Of a DNA stretch of 64,000 nt, positions 17,459-26,723 are shown in pieces; the first letter of the stretch is position 1; the number at the start of each line of letters is the position of its first letter. The translations under genes were made by a program, and so were the position numbers. Origin of the DNA: JAFGBM01 sp964610155 (GTDB lineage Bacteria; Actinomycetota; Actinomycetes; Actinomycetales; Demequinaceae); NCBI GenBank assembly GCA_964610155.1, contig CAZSUY010000010.1:30650-94649 (forward strand), read 5' to 3'. Below the pieces are notes generated by a model. The model did not search any database. It was not told the origin of the DNA and was given only the letters and a program-made list of their open reading frames with translations.

Positions 17459-18172
17459 CTACTCCACGCGGGCGAGTCTCGCTATGGTGTTCGACGGGTC
17501 GGTGTTGGTCTCGATGGTCATCTGGTCCTCATCGATCGTCCCGATATGCGAGTACTCGAAGTCGTTGTCCACGTCGGTGATCACCATCAAGACGACATCA
17601 CCCGAGACGGTCCACGTATACGTGTAGTCCTCCCGCAGTAGCACCCAGACTTCCCGATCCGGCAGGGAAACGAGCTGGCGGAATGATCCATCCGGGTCGA
17701 AGAAGTAACTGACACCCCGGTCCTCCAGGGAGTCGTCGGGAGCCAGAAGCGTCCCGGCCCACTCGGACCCGGCAACGACCGAATCGATAGCCGCGACCCG
17801 GGTGAGTTCAAGTGGAATGGGAGGCTCACTGTCGTCGATGAGGATGAGCGTGTCACCGTCGATCGTCCCGCTCGCGACAAACTCAAAGTCCTGAGCAATC
17901 GAGGAGTTGGTCACCGTCACCCGGTTCCCTTTCTGACTCCACGAAAGCACGGCCTCGTCGTCCGAGTACGTCCACCGGTCAGAATCGGGATCGTACGCAA
18001 CCAGTCCGCCGCCACGGTCGAAGTGGAACTCGTACCTGTACCCATCGCTGTCGGTACCGTTCCACATCGTGCCCGCGATGGACTGGGCGTCTGCCCCCGA
18101 TGCGCACGCGGAGAGCAGACCCATCCCGAGCGCGGTGAGTAATGCCATCGTTCCTGTTCGTCTGATACCCAT
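17459..18172 (-). CDS. Lipoprotein with two tandem lipocalin-like repeats
   Basis: This 237-residue lipoprotein (signal MGIRRTGTMALLTALGMGLLSAC) has two related halves: AGTMWNGTDSDGYRYEFHFDRGG and AGSEWAGTLLAPDDSLEDRGVSYFFDPDG each open a beta-rich unit of about 90-100 residues. Such W-x-G openings resemble small lipocalin-like repeats. No catalytic residues are evident. A TAGCGT -10 box stands 6 nt before the ATG, suggesting a leaderless mRNA. Confidence 0.7.
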   Translation of the reverse strand: MGIRRTGTMALLTALGMGLLSACASGADAQSIAGTMWNGTDSDGYRYEFHFDRGGGLVAYDPDSDRWTYSDDEAVLSWSQKGNRVTVTNSSIAQDFEFVASGTIDGDTLILIDDSEPPIPLELTRVAAIDSVVAGSEWAGTLLAPDDSLEDRGVSYFFDPDGSFRQLVSLPDREVWVLLREDYTYTWTVSGDVVLMVITDVDNDFEYSHIGTIDEDQMTIETNTDPSNTIARLARVE

Positions 18173-18197
18173 GCCGCGACGCTACCACCGGTGCGGG

Positions 18198-18752
18198 TCA
18201 GTCATCATGAGTGCCCTGCATGTCGCTCCGCCATAGGTCGATCGAGTCGCCTAGCGCGACCGTCTGGATTCGAATCTCGATCAACCGAGAGTCCACGCGC
18301 TCTCCCTGGGCGATGAGACCCATCTCCTCTTCGGAGTAAGAGGGCCACGCGGTCACCGAGACCACCGTGTAAGGGTTGTCCTCGATCACGCCGCCGATAG
18401 AGCATGCCCGAATCGAGGGCGACCCAGGCCATGCCTCGCACTCGGGCTCGACCAGCGCCGCGACGTCTCCGTTGGGTGCGATCTGGTTACGGATCCCCGT
18501 GAGAAGACCCCCGATGTCGCTAGGGTTCCCACGAACCCAGCACACCATGTCCTCGGGTGAATCCACCGCACCGTACTCTCCGGTCGCGGTCCCAAACTCT
18601 TCGGTTTCCTCGCATGGCACCTCACGCGCGTCAAACCTGGATGCAGGTGGATATGTGCCATCCAACCCGACGGAACACGCCGCGAACGTGAGCGAGGTGA
18701 CGGCCATGAGGGCGCCAAGGGCGCCCGATGGGAAGCGGACCCGAGCCGCCAC
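18198..18752 (-). CDS. Hypothetical lipoprotein
   Basis: This 184-residue exported protein has an N-terminus of basic residues, a hydrophobic stretch and lipobox FAAC. The mature part has four or more Cys (CEETEEFG, MVCWVRG, PECEAWPG, RACSIGG) that could form disulfides, loosely reminiscent of DUF3558-type lipoproteins. It starts at a GTG only 4 nt after the leuA stop; an ATG at 18707 is an alternative start but gives a weak signal peptide. Function unknown. Confidence 0.62.
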   Translation of the reverse strand: MAARVRFPSGALGALMAVTSLTFAACSVGLDGTYPPASRFDAREVPCEETEEFGTATGEYGAVDSPEDMVCWVRGNPSDIGGLLTGIRNQIAPNGDVAALVEPECEAWPGSPSIRACSIGGVIEDNPYTVVSVTAWPSYSEEEMGLIAQGERVDSRLIEIRIQTVALGDSIDLWRSDMQGTHDD

Positions 18753-18756
18753 CTCC

Positions 18757-20499
18757 CTACCTTCCCGCGCGGTTGACGGCCGAGATGACGGCGCGAAGCG
18801 TCGCCGTGGTGATGGACGGATCGACGCCCACTCCCCAGAGGATCTCGTCCCCTATTTGGCATTCGACGTATGCCGCGGCCTGGGCGTCGCCGCCCTCGCT
18901 CATCGCGTGCTCGGCATAATCGAGCACCTCGAGGGCCACCCCCATCTCCCTGAGGGAGTGCATGAAGGCGTCCACCGGACCGTTGCCCTCGCCCCGAACG
19001 GTCACCTCCTTGTCCCCGTCCACGAGATCCGCCTCCAGGGTGTCCGGGCCCGTATCCGACGATTCCGACCGCGTGCCCTTCAGCTGGAACCTGCCCCACC
19101 GCTTGGCCTCATCGGTCGCCGGAAGGTACTCGTCTTTGAAGATTTCCCACAGGTCGTTAGAGGTCATCTCCTGTCCGGAAGTGTCCGCCTGCCGCTGGAC
19201 CACCCGCGAGAACTCGATCTGCAGACGCCGGGGCAGATCGAGGTGCCGGTCCTCCTTGAGGAGGTAGGCTATGCCGCCCTTTCCGGATTGCGCGTTGACC
19301 CGAATGACGGCCTCGTACGAACGCCCGACGTCCTTAGGGTCAAGAGGCAGGTAAGGCATGGCCCACACGAGATCGTCCACCCCGAGACCTGCCGCGGCCG
19401 CCTCTTTCTCCCGCGCCTCAAAACCCTTCTTGATGGCGTCCTGGTGGGATCCGCTGAACGACGTATACACCAGGTCACCTCCGTAGGGATGGCGGGGGTG
19501 AACATCCATCTGCGTGCAGTACTCGAACGTGCGGCGCACCTCGTCGATGTCGCTGAAGTCGATCATGGGGTCGATACCCTGGCTGAAAAGGTTCAGCCCG
19601 AGCGTCACCAGGTCCACGTTGCCGGTCCGCTCCCCCTGTCCGAACAGGCAGCCCTCGACCCGGTCGGCCCCCGCCATGATGGCGAGCTCCGCGGCGGCCA
19701 CGGCACACCCGCGATCGTTGTGGGGGTGGACGGAGATGCACACGTGCTCGCGGCGTGAGAGGTTCCTCGACATCCACTCGATCTGGTCGGCGTAGACGTT
19801 GGGTGTGGCTCGCTCGATTGTTGCCGGCAGGTTGAGGATGATCTCGCGTCCGTCCTCCGGTTGCCAGATATCCATAACCCCTTCGCAGACCTCGAGAGCA
19901 AAGTCGCTCTCGGTGTCGATGAAGATCTCCGGCGAATACTCGTACCCGACGATCGTGTCGTCCGGCAGGATCTTCTCAGCGAACGCCACGACGTCCTGAG
20001 TGCCAGCCGTCGCGAGTTCTTTCGTAGCGGCCTTGTCGTGACGGAAAACAACCTTACGGAACAGCGGCGATGTCGCGTTGTACATATGAATAGTCGCGCG
20101 CGGGACGCCGACGACGGATTCGACGGTGCGCTCAATGAGGTCGCGACGAGCCTGGGTCAGGACGGAAATGGTCACGTCGGAGGGAACGGCCCCGTCCTCG
20201 ATGATCGAACGGACGAAATCGAAGTCGAGCTGACTCGCGGACGGGAACCCGACCTCTATCTCCTTGTACCCCATCTTCACCAGAAGGTCGAACATCCGGC
20301 GCTTGCGAGCCGGGTTCATGGGTTCGATGAGGGCCTGATTGCCATCACGCAGGTCGGTGGAAAGCCAGCGGGGGGCCTTGGTGATGCGCTTACCCGGCCA
20401 GGAACGGTCCTTGAGGTCGACTCCTTGGAACGGACGATACTTGTGTAGGGGCATGGCGGACGGCTTCTGTGCCGTCTGGCCTTTGGTGTCGTGCTTCAT
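18757..20499 (-). CDS. leuA: 2-isopropylmalate synthase
   Basis: It catalyses the first committed step of leucine synthesis (2-ketoisovalerate plus acetyl-CoA). The ATG at 20499 is preferred because AAGGA lies 8 nt upstream and the upstream in-frame extension crosses the attenuator. The TIM-barrel has LSTDLRDGNQALIEPM, EIEVGFPSASQLD and the metal ligands HPHNDRGCAVAAAE. The C-terminal LeuA dimer domain carries the leucine-feedback site. At about 580 residues it matches the long actinobacterial/fungal type. Confidence 0.95.
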   Translation of the reverse strand: MKHDTKGQTAQKPSAMPLHKYRPFQGVDLKDRSWPGKRITKAPRWLSTDLRDGNQALIEPMNPARKRRMFDLLVKMGYKEIEVGFPSASQLDFDFVRSIIEDGAVPSDVTISVLTQARRDLIERTVESVVGVPRATIHMYNATSPLFRKVVFRHDKAATKELATAGTQDVVAFAEKILPDDTIVGYEYSPEIFIDTESDFALEVCEGVMDIWQPEDGREIILNLPATIERATPNVYADQIEWMSRNLSRREHVCISVHPHNDRGCAVAAAELAIMAGADRVEGCLFGQGERTGNVDLVTLGLNLFSQGIDPMIDFSDIDEVRRTFEYCTQMDVHPRHPYGGDLVYTSFSGSHQDAIKKGFEAREKEAAAAGLGVDDLVWAMPYLPLDPKDVGRSYEAVIRVNAQSGKGGIAYLLKEDRHLDLPRRLQIEFSRVVQRQADTSGQEMTSNDLWEIFKDEYLPATDEAKRWGRFQLKGTRSESSDTGPDTLEADLVDGDKEVTVRGEGNGPVDAFMHSLREMGVALEVLDYAEHAMSEGGDAQAAAYVECQIGDEILWGVGVDPSITTATLRAVISAVNRAGR

Positions 20500-20552
20500 T
20501 TCGTAATCCTTCGTCTCGGTTGCGGGCTCTGTCGGCCGGCGCACCAACCTCC

Positions 20553-20585
20553 GCGACGAGGATTCGGCCTAGTAGGCCTCGTCGC
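20553..20585 (-). promoter_or_regulatory. leuA leader hairpin (attenuation element)
   Basis: On the minus strand GCGACGAGG (20577-20585) and CCTCGTCGC (20553-20561) form a perfect 9-bp stem, with an inner GGCC/GGCC pairing option around the leader stop codon. There is no U-tract, so if it regulates it may act on translation or through Rho, or as one of two alternative structures. It overlaps the last codons of the Leu-Leu-Leu leader peptide. Confidence 0.68.
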
Positions 20586-20622
20586 GGCAACGAAGGAGCA
20601 GCGAACGCTGCAATGCACGCAT
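20569..20622 (-). CDS. Leu-rich leader peptide of leuA
   Basis: A 17-codon ORF, MRALQRSLLLRCRDEAY, carries three consecutive Leu codons (CTG CTC CTT) and ends 69 nt before the leuA start. In-frame ATGs at 20640 and 20652 could extend it upstream by 6 or 10 residues; none has a clear Shine-Dalgarno. Its last codons form the 5' arm of the hairpin at 20553-20585. This is the layout of ribosome-mediated attenuation: stalling at Leu codons when Leu-tRNA is scarce would change folding ahead of leuA. Confidence 0.78.
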   Translation of the reverse strand: MRALQRSLLLRCRDEAY

Positions 20623-20668
20623 AAGACCACGATATCCCATCGATCGGGTCATCGCCAGAATTCGGGTC

Positions 20669-22228
20669 CTATCGATCGGCGGCGTGCGAGCCTCGAATGC
20701 GACGGCCGATAGGCATCGTCTCCCACAGCGCCCACCCCGCACACCCGAGCAACGCCACCACGAACACGATCACGACGAAGCTTGGGACGGGCGACCACGC
20801 CAGCAGGTCCGGGAAGGCCGAAATGGGATCGGTCCACCGCGATTCGCCATAGTGGAAGGAGACGGCCCGGGCGAAGGAGGTGAGGGTGAACACGACGGCG
20901 AATCCTCCGACGAACGCCGGGAGCCATTCGGGCTTGCGGACGAGGGTCGAGAGACCCAACACGGCGATCACTCCGATCAGCGTGATGGAGCCGTAGAGGT
21001 AGCGGCCTTGCACCCCGGATGGGTACCCGGTCCTCATGGAGAACCGCGCTGTCTCGATCAGTATGAGGCCCAGGATGATTAGCGTCGGAACCAGCATCAG
21101 CACCAGATTCGAGCGGCCCACGCCGACCCGCCTCGATCGACTAACCGTAAGGACGAGCAAGATCACGAGCCCGAGGATGAGGACCGTCGGGATCCAAAGG
21201 GGGTAAGCCTTCTCCCCCGCCTTGATCGAAAGCAGGGCCCAGAATCGGGCTGGGAACTCTCCGAAGAAGCGCGAGGAGACCTCCCCTATGGCCTCCCCGA
21301 GGGAGAGGGGCTCCGCCAGGGGCTCGAGGTGCCCGGAGGGCTGGACGGTGCCGTAGACCATGAGGTTCCTGATCCACCACCACCCGCCGAGCATGGAGAC
21401 CCCACAGAAGATTGTGGACGAGGCGATCGCCCTGCGAAGCTTGCGTTGACGCACCCCGACCACGATGTAGGCGGCCGCGACGATCGCGACGAGGGGAAGG
21501 GCCCACGCCTTCGCCAGCAGGGCAACGGCAGAGGCCAGGCCAACCCACGCGGCGGTCCGCTTCCTCAGGTCTCCCGTCAGGATGACCACGAGCCCGAGCG
21601 CCACCCACGCCCCGGCCCCATTGAGGAGGTTGTCGTTGTTGACCACCCCCCCGACGACTCCGAGCTGAGGAACGGCACACACCGAGAGTGCAGATGCGAT
21701 GACGATAGGACGGCTTGCCCCGATCCGTCGAGCGATCGCTGCGGCGAGCAGGGGAAGGGGGCATACGAGCAGGATGGAGAAGAGACGGAAAAACCACACT
21801 TCCCCGTCCCAGGGCAAGCCTCCCGTCACCGGGTGCACCGAACCGACGATCATCGAATACAGGGGCGGGTGTTGTCCCGCCTTGTTGACCGTCCACGAAT
21901 CCCCCTGCCCCATCTCGTCGAAGGGAAGTCGTACCCGGACCTCTTCGGCGTCGGCCGCCGTGAGCGACGGGTAATAGACCCAGGAATCCGTGTACCAGTA
22001 GTATCCGGACACCGATTGAGCCTCGACGACCGAGTCCAGAAGGGGCATCTCCTTGTAGCCGGGCCATTCGTGATTCTCTGCCCAACTCAGCGCCGCAGAC
22101 ACTTGATCGGCCTCATCCGGCCCCCTGAACATCGGGATCGTCACAGACCAAAACAGGAGAGAGACCCCGAAGAAGGCGGTTGCGGCCCAAACGGCTCTGG
22201 GCAGGCCACGCAGGAGGGGGCGGCGCAT
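20669..22228 (-). CDS. DUF2142-type polytopic membrane protein
   Basis: This 519-residue protein has about 11-13 hydrophobic segments. The first extracytoplasmic loop after TM1 contains TIPMFRGPDEADQVSAA, the P-x-DE-like motif of DUF2142/glycosyltransferase family 39-like proteins that use polyprenyl-linked sugars. A second conserved loop includes KAGQHPPLYSM. It may glycosylate a surface polymer. It shares the strand of leuA and lies 17 bp upstream of the leader peptide's earliest start. Confidence 0.75.
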   Translation of the reverse strand: MRRPLLRGLPRAVWAATAFFGVSLLFWSVTIPMFRGPDEADQVSAALSWAENHEWPGYKEMPLLDSVVEAQSVSGYYWYTDSWVYYPSLTAADAEEVRVRLPFDEMGQGDSWTVNKAGQHPPLYSMIVGSVHPVTGGLPWDGEVWFFRLFSILLVCPLPLLAAAIARRIGASRPIVIASALSVCAVPQLGVVGGVVNNDNLLNGAGAWVALGLVVILTGDLRKRTAAWVGLASAVALLAKAWALPLVAIVAAAYIVVGVRQRKLRRAIASSTIFCGVSMLGGWWWIRNLMVYGTVQPSGHLEPLAEPLSLGEAIGEVSSRFFGEFPARFWALLSIKAGEKAYPLWIPTVLILGLVILLVLTVSRSRRVGVGRSNLVLMLVPTLIILGLILIETARFSMRTGYPSGVQGRYLYGSITLIGVIAVLGLSTLVRKPEWLPAFVGGFAVVFTLTSFARAVSFHYGESRWTDPISAFPDLLAWSPVPSFVVIVFVVALLGCAGWALWETMPIGRRIRGSHAADR

Positions 22229-22410
22229 CCACCAAGGATATCCATGATATGGTTGGCCCTCGGTGAGCCCTTCCAGGCTCCCTGCGTCGTAGTAGAACGC
22301 TTACTCTCCTTCGGCGAACGGATGCGGCAACTGCCGCCTTCGCCACCTACACCGGATATGCGGAACGCTCTCGCGCGCCGCCCCGGCCAGATGCCTGAAA
22401 GGCACCTATC

Positions 22411-23811
22411 TTGACCTCCCTGACCTTCGGCGCGCTTGGCGTGTCCCAACCCCTGCTCGCCGTGCTCGCCACGGAGGGCCTGACCACCCCCTTCCCCATC
22501 CAGACCCAGGCCCTTCCCGACGCGCTCGCCGGCCGAGATGTCCTCGGACGCGGCAGGACCGGCTCCGGAAAGACCCTTGCCTTCGCGCTGCCGATGGCGA
22601 CGCGCCTCGGGGTAGGCGGCCACGCCCCCACCCGACCGGGCCGCCCTCGTGGCCTGATTCTCGCCCCGACACGCGAACTCGCCACCCAGATCCAGGTGGC
22701 CCTCGCGCCATACGCCCGCGCCTATCGGCTGACTACGACGACCATCTTCGGCGGAGTCCCCCAAGCACGCCAGGTGAACGCCCTTCGCTCCGGTGTGGAC
22801 ATCGTCGTCGCCTGCCCTGGACGCCTCGAAGATCTTATGAAGCAAGGCCACGTGCGGCTCGACGCCGTCGAGGTGACCGTGCTTGACGAGGCCGATCACA
22901 TGGCGGACCTGGGCTTCCTTCCCGGAGTCACCCGCATCATGACGGCGACCCCGGCTCGCGGTCAACGACTTCTTTTCAGCGCGACTCTCGATAACGGGGT
23001 GGACAAGATCGTCCGACGATTCCTCACGAACGCGGCGACCCACTCCGTGGATGACATCACCTCATCGATCACGACCATGACGCACCACGTCTTCCACGTC
23101 GATGGCGCCGACTCCAAACGAGAGGTGATCGCGGCCCTCGCCTCGGGCACCGGACGGCGCATCCTCTTCATGCGGACCAAGCACCACGCTAAGAAGCTTG
23201 CCAAGCAGCTCAGCCAGCAAGGCATCCCGGCCGTCGACCTTCATGGGAACCTCTCCCAGCGGGCCCGCGACCGTAATCTTGCGGCGTTCGGCACCGGCAA
23301 CGTCAGAGTGCTCGTCGCGACCGACGTCGCGGCGCGCGGCGTCCATGTCGATGATGTCGAGCTCGTGGTGCACGTCGACCCGCCGGTTGAACACAAGGCG
23401 TACCTTCACCGCTCCGGCCGTACGGCCCGCGCGGGCAATGCCGGCGACGTGGTGACCCTGGTGCTTCCCGAGCAGCGCCGAGATACCGCACACCTCCTGA
23501 CCAAGGCCGCAGTCGCGGTCACCCCACAGAGGGTCAATGCCCTCTCCCCCGCCGTGGGTGCTCTGGTGGGCGTTCGCGCCCCACACGTGCCCTACGTGGC
23601 ACAACCAGAGGAGCAGCAGCGCCCCAAGGGGCGGACCAAGGGCTCGTCTCGGAACACCCAGGGCGGTAGACAGCGCGGTGCTTCGGCTGGCACTTCTCGC
23701 GGCCCGACGAGCATAGCCTCGCGTTCCGCCGCGGGCTTCGGATCTGGCTCCAACGCTCGGCCCGGCTCAAGGTCAGGTTCTCGACCCGGTTCACGGGGAC
23801 GTCGCTCCTGA
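22411..23811 (+). CDS. DEAD-box RNA helicase
   Basis: This 466-residue SF2 helicase has the Q motif (LTTPFPIQTQALP), Walker A GRTGSGKT, PTRELA, VLDEADHM, SAT, and the C-domain HRSGRTARAG. It starts at TTG after an AAAGG site. A 60-residue Gly/Ser/Arg-rich tail, as in cold-shock RhlE/DeaD-like actinobacterial helicases, probably binds RNA nonspecifically. Assignment to rhlE or deaD cannot be made from motifs alone. Confidence 0.93.
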   Translation: MTSLTFGALGVSQPLLAVLATEGLTTPFPIQTQALPDALAGRDVLGRGRTGSGKTLAFALPMATRLGVGGHAPTRPGRPRGLILAPTRELATQIQVALAPYARAYRLTTTTIFGGVPQARQVNALRSGVDIVVACPGRLEDLMKQGHVRLDAVEVTVLDEADHMADLGFLPGVTRIMTATPARGQRLLFSATLDNGVDKIVRRFLTNAATHSVDDITSSITTMTHHVFHVDGADSKREVIAALASGTGRRILFMRTKHHAKKLAKQLSQQGIPAVDLHGNLSQRARDRNLAAFGTGNVRVLVATDVAARGVHVDDVELVVHVDPPVEHKAYLHRSGRTARAGNAGDVVTLVLPEQRRDTAHLLTKAAVAVTPQRVNALSPAVGALVGVRAPHVPYVAQPEEQQRPKGRTKGSSRNTQGGRQRGASAGTSRGPTSIASRSAAGFGSGSNARPGSRSGSRPGSRGRRS

Positions 23812-23827
23812 GGCGGTCGCCAAACCC

Positions 23828-24247
23828 CTACAGGTCCGGGAACCAGACCCCAATCTCGTAATGAGCCGACAGCGGCGCGTCCGAGGCATGGATAAGGGAA
23901 TGGAAAACGGGGCTATCCCACTGGCGACCGAGATCGCCTCGGATAGTGCCGGGGGCCGCTGTTGTCGGGTCGGTCGTTCCCGATAGGGCAAGAACCCCCT
24001 CGACCACCCGCTCTCCCTCGACGACCGCAATGATGCTCGGGCCGGAGAGCATGAAGGCGATCAACGCGGGGAAGTGCTCCTGACCCCGGTGCGACTCATA
24101 GTGCCGCTCCAGCGTCCCCCGGGTGGGTCGGTCCAATTTCATGGCGATAATGTCGTAACCCTTCGCTTCAATCCGGCGCAGGATCTCGCCCGAAAGGTGT
24201 CGGCGAATGGCGTCGGGCTTGATGAGCACCAGGGTTCGTTCCGTCAT
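23828..24247 (-). CDS. ndk: Nucleoside diphosphate kinase
   Basis: This 139-residue enzyme begins MTERTLVLIKPDAIRR. The phosphohistidine lies in the block FHSLIHASDAP (H120), against the common NxIHGSDS. It balances NTP/dNTP pools. Adjacent to folC on the same strand, as in many actinobacteria. Confidence 0.95.
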   Translation of the reverse strand: MTERTLVLIKPDAIRRHLSGEILRRIEAKGYDIIAMKLDRPTRGTLERHYESHRGQEHFPALIAFMLSGPSIIAVVEGERVVEGVLALSGTTDPTTAAPGTIRGDLGRQWDSPVFHSLIHASDAPLSAHYEIGVWFPDL

Positions 24248-24335
24248 GACGCCTACATTAGTCGGTTACTCGTCCGGGGGAAGGGTTCTTTGCGACCCAA
24301 GTCTGCCGCCTCGCGCCAGGTTGGCGTTAGGGGCC

Positions 24336-25718
24336 TCAGGCATGACCACGCTTTCTGTCCACCCCGAAGAGCAGGCGCGCCTCCGCGACCAACCTGATCG
24401 AACCGGTGACCACGACCCCTCCCGTAGGATCGCTCCCCCCCTCCGCCAACGTCACGGCGCGATCGATCGCGTCCGGTAGATTCGGTTCGACCTTCACCCG
24501 CTCTTCCCCGAACACCCGCCTAGCGATGACCGCGAGATCGGCGACAGGAAGCGCGCGCACAGAAAGCGACTCCGTGACGACGACGCTTGAGAAAACTGGC
24601 TCGAGGGCTCCGAGGATGCCCTCCGGATCCTTGTCGTCAAGGATCCCGACCACGCCGATGATCGTCTTGAGCGCAAAGGACTCATCGAGAGCATCGGCTA
24701 GCGCGGAAGCGCCATGGGGGTTATGGGCGGCGTCAACTATCACGAGGGGAGAAGTACGAACCGTCTCGAGGCGCCCGGGGGATGCCGCGTCCGCGAACCC
24801 CTGCTCGATGAGCGTGGCCTCAAGCGGGGAACCATCACCTATCAGGGCCTCGGTTGCCGCGAGCGCTAGGAGGGCGTTGCCAGCCTGATGGGAGCCCAAC
24901 AGCGGGATGTATACCCCTTCGTACGTTGCGGCCCGAGTCCGAAAAGTCACCACCTGGCCACCAACGGCCGGGGTTCTGTCCACGACATCGAGGTCGTCGC
25001 CCTCCCACGCCGCGTCGGCATGGGCCTTCTTAATGGCCTCCAGCACCACGGGCACCACAACGTCGGCCTGTTCTGCTACAACCACAAGGGATTCGTCTTT
25101 GATGATGCCGACCTTCTCCCGGGCGATCCCGGCGAGATCGGTCCCCAGATATCGGGCGTGGTCAAGGGAGATAGGGGTGATGACGGCGACCCCTCCCTTG
25201 GCAACATTCGTGGCGTCCCACACTCCCCCGAGGCCCACCTCAATCACGGCGACCTCTACCGGCGCGTCGGCGAACGCCGCAAGGGCCATCACGGTCAGCA
25301 CCTCGAAAAAACTCAGCCGAGGCCCGACACGGCTCGCCGACTGCTCATCCGCCAGGTCAATGATGGGCGCCACCTCCTGCCACAGGCGAATGTAATCGGC
25401 CTGGTCGATTGGCTCGCCGTCGATGCGGATGCGTTCCCGCACACTCGTCAGATGGGGGGAGGTGAAGAGCCCGGTCCTTAGACCGTGCGCACGAAGGAGA
25501 GCCTCGACCATCCGTGCTGTGGACGTCTTTCCATTGGTCCCCGCGATGTGGACGACCCGGAAGGCTCCCTCGGGGTTTCCAAGGAGGTTGGTTACATCGA
25601 GCATCCGATCGAGCGAGGGCTCGAAGTCATGCTCGGGGTTTCGGGAGAGGATGAGCGAGTAGATCTCGCGCTCGACCTCCTCGCTGTTCATTCCACTCCA
25701 GAGATCTTCATCGGTCAC
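24336..25718 (-). CDS. folC: Bifunctional folylpolyglutamate/dihydrofolate synthase
   Basis: This 460-residue Mur-ligase-superfamily enzyme adds glutamates to folates. It shows the P-loop HIAGTNGKTSTARM, TSPHLTSVRERIRIDG, EVGLGGVWDATN and VDAAHNPHGASAL. In actinobacteria it is usually followed by ndk, as here. Confidence 0.94.
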   Translation of the reverse strand: MTDEDLWSGMNSEEVEREIYSLILSRNPEHDFEPSLDRMLDVTNLLGNPEGAFRVVHIAGTNGKTSTARMVEALLRAHGLRTGLFTSPHLTSVRERIRIDGEPIDQADYIRLWQEVAPIIDLADEQSASRVGPRLSFFEVLTVMALAAFADAPVEVAVIEVGLGGVWDATNVAKGGVAVITPISLDHARYLGTDLAGIAREKVGIIKDESLVVVAEQADVVVPVVLEAIKKAHADAAWEGDDLDVVDRTPAVGGQVVTFRTRAATYEGVYIPLLGSHQAGNALLALAATEALIGDGSPLEATLIEQGFADAASPGRLETVRTSPLVIVDAAHNPHGASALADALDESFALKTIIGVVGILDDKDPEGILGALEPVFSSVVVTESLSVRALPVADLAVIARRVFGEERVKVEPNLPDAIDRAVTLAEGGSDPTGGVVVTGSIRLVAEARLLFGVDRKRGHA

Positions 25719-25805
25719 ACAATCATGCTAGCGACGAGCAAGAGGCTTGCCGCAAGCGGGTCATGGTCTCCCGATCCGGCTTGAATGTATACGACTTGAA
25801 CTTGC

Positions 25806-26564
25806 CTAGCCGATGTATTCGATGAATTGGCCGATCAATTCGGCTGCGTCGGCATCCGACACGTAACTCCCGCTGAATCCGAAGGACGCGATGAAGGCGA
25901 TGTTTCCCCTGGCGAAGGCGTAGTGGGTGTAGTGGTCGTAGTGCCCAGCCTCCTCGAGATCCTCGGCACTCTCGGCAGAAACGTCCCGTTCATCAGCCAC
26001 GAGGACGTTGTCGATTCCCGAGAGATCCATATCCGAGACACCGATTTCCCTGGTCGCCCATAGAAGACCGGAGGAATCATAGGTATACCCACCTGCGCAG
26101 GAAGAGGCGCTCGACCGAAGGCCGTTGAGGAATTGGGACGCCGAAGAGGAGGAGTCGAAGACCCGTATCTTCGCGTAGACGGAGATGGGAACCTCGTCGC
26201 CGAGGCCGGCACTGCCGATCTCACCGAAGATCACATGGATCTCGTCCGTCGCCGACGTCGATCCGTCGGTCTCCAAGAGCATCTCTACCGAGGTCAGGTA
26301 GGTCTGGCACACGGCCGGTTCAAAGTGGGTCGTCTGCTCGTCCGGCCAACCTATCCCCCACGCTTCGCCCGCAGTCATACTGATGGTGTCAAGCCAAGAG
26401 ATGCTCCCGCCCTCCGGCAGGAAGTTCTCGACGTCTGAAAAACTGTATTCGCCCGCAAAGCTGTTTTCACGCTCGTCTCCGCTGGCGTCAGCATCGGAAC
26501 AGCCTGATATCGCCGCGAGAAATCCAAAAACCACCACCGCAACCACCGATGCGTGTGTCTTCAT
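25806..26564 (-). CDS. Hypothetical lipoprotein
   Basis: This 252-residue lipoprotein (lipobox AISGC) has a good AAGGAG site 6 nt before ATG. The mature domain alternates beta strands with two Cys (PAVCQTYLTS; SSASSCAGGYTY) and resembles sensor-like extracellular domains of actinobacterial lipoproteins of the PknH-type fold, but I cannot assign a family with certainty. Confidence 0.62.
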   Translation of the reverse strand: MKTHASVVAVVVFGFLAAISGCSDADASGDERENSFAGEYSFSDVENFLPEGGSISWLDTISMTAGEAWGIGWPDEQTTHFEPAVCQTYLTSVEMLLETDGSTSATDEIHVIFGEIGSAGLGDEVPISVYAKIRVFDSSSSASQFLNGLRSSASSCAGGYTYDSSGLLWATREIGVSDMDLSGIDNVLVADERDVSAESAEDLEEAGHYDHYTHYAFARGNIAFIASFGFSGSYVSDADAAELIGQFIEYIG

Positions 26565-26723
26565 TCCGGCTCCTTCTGGTCGTCCGCACCCTGGAAGCCC
26601 CTACGGGCCTACGTCGAAGGTACCAGCGGATCCCACGATAGGACGGACATCATCGCGATCCCCCGGATGTTCGGCGCCGTCGCGCCGACGGTCGACGTCG
26701 CGTGAAGGATGACCAATATCGGA

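Noticed and set aside
18376..19758. A 460-codon open frame antisense to leuA
   Set aside because: It covers the leuA coding region entirely and shows no domain; GC-rich codon use creates long open antisense frames.
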